From Rhodospirillaceae bacterium (lineage in GTDB: Bacteria > Pseudomonadota > Alphaproteobacteria > Dongiales > Dongiaceae): a stretch of DNA of 64,000 nt. A program made the position numbers and the translations under genes. The notes under the pieces were generated by a model. The model was given only the letters and a program-made list of their open reading frames with translations. It searched no databases and had not been told where the DNA came from. The stretch's first letter is position 1. Each line of letters begins with the position of its first letter. This document shows, one piece after another, positions 18,343 through 25,100 of this stretch. Location: positions 1 to 64,000 of the forward strand of contig SSEL01000015.1 in NCBI GenBank assembly GCA_008012315.1, read 5' to 3'.

Positions 18343-19398
18343 ATGCAAAGGCGTGATTTTCTGTTGGCGGGGTTGGGCGCGGGCACGGCGCTGGGTCTGG
18401 CTGGCTTCCCAAAATGGGCCGAGGCCGATCGGCCCTTCACCTTCACATCATGGGGCGGTGCGCTGTCCGCATCCGAAAAGTCATCCTTCATGGATCCCTT
18501 TGCGGCGATGAAGGGCACCACCATCAACAACACGTCGCCGACGGAAACGGCCAAGATCAAGGCCATGGTCCAGGCCGGCAACGTGGAATGGGATCTGGTC
18601 GATGTCGGCGGGCGTACCGTCTGGCAGGGGGCAAGGGACGGTTTCCTTGACACCTTGGACATGGGCAAGATCCCGAATGCCAAGGCACTGCCGCCGCAAT
18701 TCGTGGCGTCCCACGGGGTCGCCACATCCACCGGCGCGACGATCTTCGCCTGGTCCACCAAGGCCTTTCCCGCCGATGCCGGGCCGCAATCCTGGGCCGA
18801 TTTCTGGGACGTGAAGCGCTTCCCCGGCCCGCGCGGCCTCTATAAATATTTCTACTACAATTACGAGGCCGCCCTGCTGGCCGCCGGCGTGAAACGGGAC
18901 GAAGTGTTCCCGGTGACCAAGGAAAAGGCCGAGATGGCTTTGGCCAAAGTCAAAGAGCTCAAGCCGAATGTTTCAGTCTGGTGGGGATCGGGCGCGCAAC
19001 CGCCGCAGCTGCTGTCAACGGGGGAGCTGGCCTTGTCATCTGCCTGGAGCGGCCGCGTCCTCGCCGCCACCGCAGAAGGCGCGCCGATCGGCTATACATA
19101 TAAAGACGGCATTGCCTGGGCGAATTGGTGGGTCATTCCCAAGGGCACACCCTATCGTGACATGGCCCATGAGATCATCAATTATGCTCTGGGGATCGAG
19201 CCGCAAAGCAAGCTTCTTTCTCTGAAGACCTATGGCCCAGTCCTGGGTGATGCCGCCGCCAAAGGCGATGCCGAGACGCAGAAAATTCTGGTCATGGCAC
19301 CGGACAACATCAAAGACATGCTGATCCTCAATGAGAAAGAGGCGGAAAAATACGCCCGCGAATACGAGGAGAGCTGGAACCAACTCATGCTGGGATAG
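18343..19398 (+). CDS. Extracellular substrate-binding protein, PotD/PotF-like
   Basis: A 351-aa periplasmic binding protein. The N terminus MQRRDFLLAGLGAGTALGLAGFPKWAEA carries an RR-x-F-L motif, so Tat export is likely rather than Sec. The mature part has RPFTFTSWGGALSASEKSSF, TIFAWSTKAFPADAGPQSWADFWDVKRFPGPRGLY and a spermidine/putrescine-binding-type fold. The gene follows the ATPase by 29 bases with an AGGGAGG site and is followed by a strong hairpin, so it ends the operon. Ligand unknown; polyamines are only the family's best-known substrates. Confidence 0.9.
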   Translation: MQRRDFLLAGLGAGTALGLAGFPKWAEADRPFTFTSWGGALSASEKSSFMDPFAAMKGTTINNTSPTETAKIKAMVQAGNVEWDLVDVGGRTVWQGARDGFLDTLDMGKIPNAKALPPQFVASHGVATSTGATIFAWSTKAFPADAGPQSWADFWDVKRFPGPRGLYKYFYYNYEAALLAAGVKRDEVFPVTKEKAEMALAKVKELKPNVSVWWGSGAQPPQLLSTGELALSSAWSGRVLAATAEGAPIGYTYKDGIAWANWWVIPKGTPYRDMAHEIINYALGIEPQSKLLSLKTYGPVLGDAAAKGDAETQKILVMAPDNIKDMLILNEKEAEKYAREYEESWNQLMLG

Positions 19399-19410
19399 AA
19401 GCTGCTACCA

Positions 19411-19449
19411 CAGCCCTCGCACAGTGTCTGACCGACCGTGCGAGGGCTG
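19411..19449 (+). terminator. Strong intrinsic-terminator-like hairpin
   Basis: CAGCCCTCGCAC (19411-19422) is perfectly complementary to GTGCGAGGGCTG (19438-19449), a 12-bp stem with a 15-base loop starting 12 bases after the stop codon of the binding protein. Only a modest T-rich stretch follows. Confidence 0.7.
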
Positions 19450-19453
19450 CCAT

Positions 19454-20237
19454 TCTAATTCTGCGGCCCGCCGTCGTCGCTCTCGGCCAGAAAAGCAGAA
19501 TTACAACCTAAAGCTAGGATATGAAGCCATCCAAGAGCGCTTTTATCGGCGCCAGACTTCCTTCCCCTGCAAATCCAGCCCAAAATATGCCGTGACAACC
19601 AGATTTTCCTACTTGCATTTGGTCCTTCTCAAGAACCTTTTCACGTTAGCCGCCGGTATCATCAATAACTACGCGTTCCATTTGCGAACGTCTTGTCCGC
19701 TTGGCTGACATTCAGCTGCCGCAAATTTGGCCGTTTACGAAATCGCTGATCATATTGATGTGTGTGAAACTGATTTTTTCACGGGGAGGCGTATCGAGAT
19801 ATGGTCAATCAATCCTTAAAATCTTCTATTAGAGTGAGGCAAATTTTAATTAATTCACCTTAATTACGACCCAGCTCGGGTTCACGAGAATACTCTTATT
19901 ACGAGTTTAATTTTTTTCGTCCATTTATACCGGCGCCGAGTGTATATAAATTTATCGCTGTATCTTGCGCCACTTCTTCGTCATTCCGTCGCACAATATC
20001 AGACGATAATCCTTGTAGGACAGGCACATATTTGGCTTTCGTGACGCGCGAGCGACCTTTCCGGGATGGCTTCCTATTTCCAAGGTGCTGCATTCCGGAT
20101 AGAGTTACTACACCATAGGTCGAAAATTTATCACCCTGGGGGAATCGGTTGAGTTCCATCATCACGCAGCAAAAAGAGATGCGAGAAGGCGGCTTGCGTG
20201 TTCAGACGATTTGGTGCCGCACAGATGGGGGTGACTT
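19454..20237. other. AT-rich intergenic region upstream of a LuxR regulator
   Basis: Nearly 800 bases that are visibly richer in A/T than the rest of the window (runs such as TTTAATTTTTTT and AATTTTAATTAATT around 19830-19915). There is no convincing gene: an 88-codon minus-strand frame (19899-20165) has no ribosome binding site or recognisable family. It may hold the promoter/regulatory region of the LuxR gene, a small RNA, or be a scar of transferred DNA. Confidence 0.45.
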
Positions 20238-21398
20238 ATGCGTACTGTTCTGTTCAAGCGCGACTTGATGGAAGCGCCGGAGCGTCAAGAAGACCCACAG
20301 GGCTATGCCGCCCCCGATGATGGCGGCGATCTGCTGAGCAGCCTCTATGATGTGACCGGCGCGCCGCAGAACTGGATGCGTTTCCTGGGCCACGTCACCC
20401 CCCTATTGCACGGCAATGTCGCAACCATCGCGACCTTCGCCTCCGGTGACGAAGCTGATCACCTGCATGCTTTTCATCTTCAAGCGGATGAAAGCGCTCA
20501 ATCGGCCGATACCGATAGTGGAGCCGGCGGGCGCGTGCCGCCAACTGAGAATTCGATGCGATCGGCGCTGCCGGTCGGCACGCTTCAGCATTTGCTGACG
20601 CTGGAAACGCCCTCAGTCACCGCAATATCAATCGACCAGCCTTGCCTGTTCCATGACTTGGGTATGACACAAGCCCTGATCGGCCTCTGCAGCCGTCACG
20701 ACGGCGCATTGCGCTATATTGCCGTTGGCCGCCAGCATGAGCCCGGCTTTTCCATCACGGATGAATTTCAACTCCAGCCGCTGCTGCCGCATATCGCCCG
20801 AAGTCTCCATCTCCATCTTCTGATCGACCGCCTGTCCGCCGGCGTCAACACCGCCGCAACGCTGCTTGATCGGCTGCCGCTGGGGATCATCTTCTTCGAT
20901 GAACATGCGACATGCCTTTCCATGAACGAGAATGCGCGCCGCGCGGTGAACGAGGCCCGGTCGCTGCTGCGTCATATGCAGACCTATATCCTGTCACGCG
21001 CCAAAACGGCACGCCTCGCCGGAAAGGGAACGCGGCCCCACGTCTTAAGCCTGCCGCCCAATATGGGCGAACAGCATTATTTTTTGCTGACCTGGGATAT
21101 ATTGGCCGAAGGCCAGGATCGGGTACATACGGTCTTCTTTATTTTGAATCCCGACCAGAAAGTGCAGATCGACGATCAGGCGCTTTGCCGGCTGTTCCGG
21201 TTGACCGCCGCGGAAGCCCGGGTCGCGGGGTTGATCGCGAATGGCACACATCTGGACGATATCGCCGAGCAACTCGATGTCAGCCTGAACACCGTGCGCA
21301 CCCATCTGCGGCATATATTCGAGAAAACCGGCGTCGAACGCCAGGCCGATCTGGTTCACCTGCTGTTGCGCGCCCTCGTCGCCATTCGCGCTCCCTAG
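20238..21398 (+). CDS. LuxR-family transcriptional regulator
   Basis: A 386-aa protein whose last ~65 residues form a GerE/LuxR helix-turn-helix: RLTAAEARVAGLIANGTHLDDIAEQLDVSLNTVRTHLRHIFEKTGVERQADLV. The N-terminal ~300 residues have no recognised autoinducer or receiver motif and may be a PAS-like sensor. The ATG is preceded by GGGGGTGA. It lies at the edge of an AT-rich gap, about 1 kb upstream of the Fap-like locus and separated from it by a minus-strand gene, so control of that locus is possible but unproven. Confidence 0.85.
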   Translation: MRTVLFKRDLMEAPERQEDPQGYAAPDDGGDLLSSLYDVTGAPQNWMRFLGHVTPLLHGNVATIATFASGDEADHLHAFHLQADESAQSADTDSGAGGRVPPTENSMRSALPVGTLQHLLTLETPSVTAISIDQPCLFHDLGMTQALIGLCSRHDGALRYIAVGRQHEPGFSITDEFQLQPLLPHIARSLHLHLLIDRLSAGVNTAATLLDRLPLGIIFFDEHATCLSMNENARRAVNEARSLLRHMQTYILSRAKTARLAGKGTRPHVLSLPPNMGEQHYFLLTWDILAEGQDRVHTVFFILNPDQKVQIDDQALCRLFRLTAAEARVAGLIANGTHLDDIAEQLDVSLNTVRTHLRHIFEKTGVERQADLVHLLLRALVAIRAP

Positions 21399-21401
21399 AG
21401 C

Positions 21402-21452
21402 CGGATCGTTTTAGACGAAATCGCTTTGCGATTTGCCTAAAACGTGAATCCG
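21402..21452. repeat. Intergenic palindrome after the LuxR gene
   Basis: A 51-base near-palindrome: CGGAT (21402-21406) with ATCCG (21448-21452) outside, and CGTTTTAGACGAAATCGC (21407-21424) with GCGATTTGCCTAAAACG (21428-21444) inside, around TTT. This form (GGATCGTTTTAG...CGATTT...AAAACGTGAATCCG) resembles palindromic repeats scattered through alphaproteobacterial intergenic regions. It lies between convergent genes and may terminate both. Confidence 0.6.
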
Positions 21453-21566
21453 TCTCTCCTCAAAGACGATCGCACTCTAGAGATTTACCGGCCCTGAAGG
21501 TTCCCTCGCAGACGCGCTGGAAGCGGCTGGCCGCTCTTATCCGCGCAGCGTCAGCGCGGCCGAATT

Positions 21567-22139
21567 TCATCCCTGCTTCGGCTTCCAGTTCCGCACAAAG
21601 GCTTCGGCCTGTCCGTGCAACGTCTTGTCCAGCATCGGCTCCAGCTTGGTCTTTGCGGCCGCAGCGTCTTGATCACCAGCTCTCGCCGCCAGGCTGTACC
21701 AGACATAGGCTTGCGCCGGATCCTTCGGCACGCCCTTCCCCGCCTCGAAAAGCTGCGCAAGATTGTACTGCGCATTGCCGATTCCATAATCCGCCGCGGC
21801 CCGATAGAGTTCCGCCGCGCGCGCGTAGTTTTGTGGCACGCCCTGGCCAAGTTCATAGAGCGTGCCGAGATTGGTGATGGCGTCGAGCTGTCCCTTTTCC
21901 GCGCTCTTTTGGAACCATTGCGCCGCCGCCATCGGATCCTTCTTAATGCCTTGTCCGCCCATGAGCATTATGCCGAGATTGTTCATCGCATTGGCATTGC
22001 CTTGCGATGCCAAACTCTCAAAGCCCTTATAAGCGGTGGCATAATCGCCTTTCTGATAGGCTGCGAAGGCATCTTGTGCGATCGCCGGTATCGGCAGAGT
22101 CATCAAGCCGATGCTCAATGCGATGACGATCGACTTCAT
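21567..22139 (-). CDS. Secreted Sel1-repeat (TPR-like) protein
   Basis: From the ATG at 22139 the 190-aa product has a Sec signal (MKSIVIALSIGLMTLPIPAIAQ). About four Sel1-like repeats follow, with the A-x-x-x-L-G-x-x-Y/M-x-x-G-x-G pattern: ANAMNNLGIMLMGGQGI, LDAITNLGTLYELGQGV, GNAQYNLAQLFEAGKGV, then AQAYVWYSLAARAGD. Such proteins are periplasmic scaffolds for protein-protein contacts. A start at 22253 would place 38 residues before the signal and is rejected. It diverges from the Fap-like genes. Confidence 0.85.
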   Translation of the reverse strand: MKSIVIALSIGLMTLPIPAIAQDAFAAYQKGDYATAYKGFESLASQGNANAMNNLGIMLMGGQGIKKDPMAAAQWFQKSAEKGQLDAITNLGTLYELGQGVPQNYARAAELYRAAADYGIGNAQYNLAQLFEAGKGVPKDPAQAYVWYSLAARAGDQDAAAAKTKLEPMLDKTLHGQAEAFVRNWKPKQG

Positions 22140-22454
22140 TTCAGTTCTCCGATTTCTTGCCGCATCAACAACAGAAGAATATGCGAACAAGGACGCGACA
22201 GCATTAGGAACGATCTCTGCAGCTGCGCAGATGCAGGTCGACAACATCAACACTATGGGATGTGCCGAGCCGAGAAGACGCGAGTTTGGAAATTTTTGTT
22301 ACCTCATTTGTTTGAGTGATGACGCATCTTTGCGATTGATGGTTTCATACCCGCGTAGTTGAGCCTAAAAGCCGCGTGATCAAAAGCGGCGGCTCACTGC
22401 GCGGCCGGCCAGCGTCGTGCCGGCATTCATTCAAAAATTCAGGAGGAGATAATC
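22140..22454. other. Divergent promoter region and structured leader of the Fap-like locus
   Basis: No ORF. On the plus strand, GAGCC (22361-22365) and GCCGC (22371-22375) pair with GCGGC (22386-22390) and GGCTC (22391-22395), a nested hairpin. A smaller one follows (GCCGG 22404-22408 with CCGGC 22420-22424), just before the strong AGGAGGAG site. These may regulate expression of the first secreted protein. The promoter itself is not identifiable by eye. Confidence 0.4.
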
Positions 22455-22835
22455 ATGAAGAAGCTTTTAATCGGGGCGTCGGTTCTGGCGCTTGGTGTGT
22501 TGGGTGCGTCCGGCGCATGGGCCAACCCGAAAAACGTGTTCTCTGATAACAACACAACGACAGTCAACAGCAGCGCGAACGCCGCTCTCGGCGCGGCCTA
22601 CAGCGAATCATACAACGTGCAGAACGATGCCGTCTCTTATCAAAGCCTGAGCGCTACCGCTGTCGGTCTCGATCTCGCCGGTCTGGCGATCCCGGTCTTT
22701 TCCGGCAACGCGACCACCGGCGATGTCCGCGATAATTCCGGCGTAGCCAATGTCTCCGCGAATTCGGGCACTGCCAGCATTTCGCAGCAGGCGACATCGG
22801 TGGCAGCAGTGGGCACAGTCACTATCGGCCAGTAA
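22455..22835 (+). CDS. Small secreted Asn/Ser/Ala-rich protein, first gene of Fap-like locus
   Basis: 126 aa with a strong ribosome site (AGGAGGAG) and a Sec signal (MKKLLIGASVLALGVLGASGAWA). The mature ~103 residues are rich in Asn, Ser, Thr, Ala, Val and Gly, with no cysteine and few charges (NNTTTVNSSANAALGAAY, NSGTASISQQATSVAAVGTV). This is compatible with beta-rich or amyloid-like polymerising proteins. It lacks the R-G-G motif seen in the other locus proteins, and there is no recognised domain. From composition and context it is a candidate structural or chaperone component (an analogue of FapA/B/C/E); this is inference. Confidence 0.7.
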   Translation: MKKLLIGASVLALGVLGASGAWANPKNVFSDNNTTTVNSSANAALGAAYSESYNVQNDAVSYQSLSATAVGLDLAGLAIPVFSGNATTGDVRDNSGVANVSANSGTASISQQATSVAAVGTVTIGQ

Positions 22836-22938
22836 CCAGCAGTCCTGACAATCTAACTCTTCGGAAGTTCCGGCGAGCTGTCGGCAGGTTTCGACCGCCT
22901 GTCGACCGAGGTGGGACGATCACGAGATCGATCCCGCA

Positions 22939-23023
22939 GTGGTACTCATGCATCTGGCTTTCAGGCATCCATCAATGGCATACCCCCAAGGGCCAGGATG
23001 CTTAGCCAGTTCATGAGTACCAC
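22939..23023 (+). other. Long imperfect RNA hairpin between two Fap-like genes
   Basis: Four nested helices fold 85 bases: GTGGTACTCATG (22939-22950) with CATGAGTACCAC (23012-23023), CTGGCT (22954-22959) with AGCCAG (23004-23009), GCATCC (22965-22970) with GGATGC (22996-23001), and TGGC (22976-22979) with GCCA (22992-22995). That is 28 base pairs with small internal loops. A T-rich stretch (CTTCTTCCTCTTTTT) follows shortly. It could be an attenuator or mRNA stabiliser setting the ratio of the first gene to the rest, or a miniature inverted-repeat element. Confidence 0.6.
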
Positions 23024-23058
23024 GTCGCCGGCTTCTTCCTCTTTTTGCGAGGCACGTT

Positions 23059-23472
23059 ATGATCGTCAACGATTCGGTCACGGCGCGCGGGCGTAAGGGG
23101 CTGGCCGTTCTTTCGCTGTGCATTGCGGGTTTGATCGCGAGCGGCGCGGTGGCGCAGGCAGAGGATTCCTTTGGAACCTCCCTTGCCGTATCGGATCTGA
23201 CCACCATTCGCGGCGGCGAAGAACCGGCCGAGCAGGCCCCGACCGACCCGGCGATGTCCAACTCACATAACAATACCAGTACGTCGGCTTCGAACCAGGA
23301 ATCCAACGCGACGAATCACAATAATTCGATCGGCGGAGATGCTCCAGCCGGCTCGATTACGGTGAGCGCGGGTGCTTTCCAGGACATCCACGGCATGAAC
23401 AATGTCGTGATGAATTCGGCACCGATGTCCAACGTGCAAGGCATCATGTCGCTGAATGTTGTGCTGCACTGA
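23059..23472 (+). CDS. Secreted Asn/Ser-rich protein with a post-signal R-G-G (double-glycine) motif
   Basis: 137 aa. Residues 1-34 form a Sec signal (LAVLSLCIAGLIASGAVAQA). A short leader then ends in SDLTTIRGG (Gly52-Gly53) before EEPAEQ. The rest is very rich in Asn, Ser, Thr and His (NSHNNTSTSASNQESNATNHNN), ending in a hydrophobic beta-like tail (GIMSLNVVLH). The L-x-x-I-R-G-G motif recurs in two other proteins of this locus and fits a C39 cleavage site. It is a likely substrate of the downstream peptidase and barrel; similarity to Fap subunits is by layout, not recognised sequence. There is no strong Shine-Dalgarno site near the ATG (weak GAGGCACGTT). Confidence 0.7.
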   Translation: MIVNDSVTARGRKGLAVLSLCIAGLIASGAVAQAEDSFGTSLAVSDLTTIRGGEEPAEQAPTDPAMSNSHNNTSTSASNQESNATNHNNSIGGDAPAGSITVSAGAFQDIHGMNNVVMNSAPMSNVQGIMSLNVVLH

Positions 23473-23522
23473 CAACGAGAAGTCGATCGGCGAATAGCCG
23501 TCTGGGAGGCGCTGGGCGCGAT

Positions 23523-24347
23523 ATGTCGAGGCAGGAGATCGCACCGTACCAATCGAGAACGGTTGGTGCGACCGCACGGGTTTTACCCCGAGACAACCGA
23601 CTACAATCGGTCGCCGCGTCGATGTATCGACGTCTCGGTAAAGCAATGGCTATTGCGACAATCGCTTCCCTATCGTTGCCGCTTTACGTCTCCGGCACGG
23701 CGAATGCGCAGGATGTACAACTGACGTCCGGCGTAGACGGCCGCGTCAGTGTCGGTGTCGTCAGCTACCGGGATATTCCGTTCCGCACCGTCGTGCGGCA
23801 GCAATTTGACTTTTCCTGCGGCTCGGCGGCGCTTGCGACGCTTCTGACCTATCACTTCGAGAGACCGACGACGGAGCATGAAGTCTTCGTCTCCATGTAT
23901 GAAATGGGTGACAAGGAAAAGATCAACCGCGAAGGCTTCTCGCTTTTTGAGATGAAGCAATATCTCGAATCGCTCGGCTATCATGCCGATGGTTTCCGCG
24001 TCCCCTTGGACAAGGTGGCACGTGTCGGCGTGCCGGTCATCGTCCTGATCGAATGGCAGAACTACAAGCATTTTGTCGTCCTCAAGGGCATTCAGGACGG
24101 CCATGTCCTGATCGGCGATCCCGCGCGGGGTCTGAAGGTAATGGACGAAGATGAATTCATGAAGCAGTGGAAGGATGGAATCATCTTTGCGATCCACAAT
24201 GCCAATGATGTTGGGCGCCGCCATTACAACCTTAGCGACGAATGGAAAGGCCGCCCCAAATCACCGCTGGGAACGGCTCTCCGGGGCGGAGGCCTGAGCG
24301 TCTACAACGTCATGATTCCCGGCGGTGGCGGAACAAACGTTTTTTAG
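23523..24347 (+). CDS. Periplasmic C39-family cysteine peptidase (FapD-like)
   Basis: 274 aa. A hydrophobic export segment (AIATIASLSLPLYVSGTANA, residues ~44-62) precedes a C39 peptidase domain: oxyanion Gln in VRQQFDFSCGSAALATLL with nucleophile Cys99, His183 in YKHFVVLKG and Asp199 in LIGDPARG. There is no ABC transporter attached, unlike bacteriocin exporters, which matches FapD. Near the C terminus it carries its own ALRGG (252-256). The chosen ATG leaves an unusually long region before the signal; in-frame ATGs at 23622 or 23646 would give a normal signal peptide but lack a ribosome site, whereas GGGAGG lies 13 bases before 23523. Predicted to process the R-G-G/R-G-A motifs of its neighbours. 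Confidence 0.85.
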   Translation: MSRQEIAPYQSRTVGATARVLPRDNRLQSVAASMYRRLGKAMAIATIASLSLPLYVSGTANAQDVQLTSGVDGRVSVGVVSYRDIPFRTVVRQQFDFSCGSAALATLLTYHFERPTTEHEVFVSMYEMGDKEKINREGFSLFEMKQYLESLGYHADGFRVPLDKVARVGVPVIVLIEWQNYKHFVVLKGIQDGHVLIGDPARGLKVMDEDEFMKQWKDGIIFAIHNANDVGRRHYNLSDEWKGRPKSPLGTALRGGGLSVYNVMIPGGGGTNVF

Positions 24348-24360
24348 ATGGAGGCCGGAC

Positions 24361-25017
24361 ATGTCGTCCGTCGGATGCAACGAATTTCAGCATGGCTTCA
24401 TCGGCAAGCCCCCGCGTCGTTTTTCGCGCCTATCGGCGGCCGCTATCCTGCTCGCCTCAACCGCGGCCCTTGCGCCCGCCGCTTTCGCGGCTTCCGAGAA
24501 TCTGAGTACGGTCTACGGCAAGGATCTCACAGCCTTGAGCAATGACGAGTTACGAAGACTGCGCGGCGGGGTCCGGGTCGCCGGTGTCGATTTTGACTTC
24601 GGCGCCATCGTTCATCTGAATGTCAACGGTGCCCTCGTCGCCGAGACGACATTTTCGATGAACCAGGATGGCTCGTTGAGTCATACGACGACGATCCACG
24701 ACTCCTCCATCGCCAGCGAGTTTACCGGAGATCCGACACAACTGGCCGGAACGAATATCCAGCTGAACGGGTCAAATGGCGGCATGGGTATCGTCATCAA
24801 GGATGGCAGCGGCGTCTCCGTCACCATGAACAAGATCACCGCCGGCGAGATGAATGCCTTGCTGGCCAATGGCGCACCCGACCGCGTGATCAGCCAGACA
24901 GTCGAGGGCACGCTGACGATCAACAACTTCAGCCAGCTCAACAACAACATGATGACGGATATCGCAACGGCGCGCGCCATGGCGGCCGCCATCGGCGGCG
25001 TCGTCATGGCGCAGTAG
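24361..25017 (+). CDS. Secreted protein with a canonical double-glycine leader, Fap-like locus
   Basis: 218 aa from the ATG at 24361 (GGAGG upstream; the longer frame from 24325 overlaps the peptidase gene). A signal-like segment (LSAAAILLASTAALAPAAFA, to ~43) is followed by a leader ending in LSNDELRRLRGG (Gly69-Gly70), an exact fit to the classical L-S-x-x-E-L-x-x-[I/L]-x-G-G double-glycine consensus. The mature part is beta-rich, Asn/Thr/Gly-rich and cysteine-free (HLNVNGALVAETTFSMNQDG, EGTLTINNFSQLNNNMM), with a C-terminal AMAAAIGGVVMAQ. It is the best candidate for an exported, C39-processed fibre or surface protein. No known domain recognised. Confidence 0.75.
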   Translation: MSSVGCNEFQHGFIGKPPRRFSRLSAAAILLASTAALAPAAFAASENLSTVYGKDLTALSNDELRRLRGGVRVAGVDFDFGAIVHLNVNGALVAETTFSMNQDGSLSHTTTIHDSSIASEFTGDPTQLAGTNIQLNGSNGGMGIVIKDGSGVSVTMNKITAGEMNALLANGAPDRVISQTVEGTLTINNFSQLNNNMMTDIATARAMAAAIGGVVMAQ

Positions 25018-25100
25018 GCGCGTCGTGATACGCACCGAATTTTCTGCAGATCGCGGCTGATGGGGCGCGCGCGATCGATACTGACTTTGGGGGCCGTCTT

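Noticed and set aside
19899..20165. 88-codon minus-strand ORF in the AT-rich gap
   Set aside because: No Shine-Dalgarno site, no recognisable family; too little support to call a gene, though not excluded.
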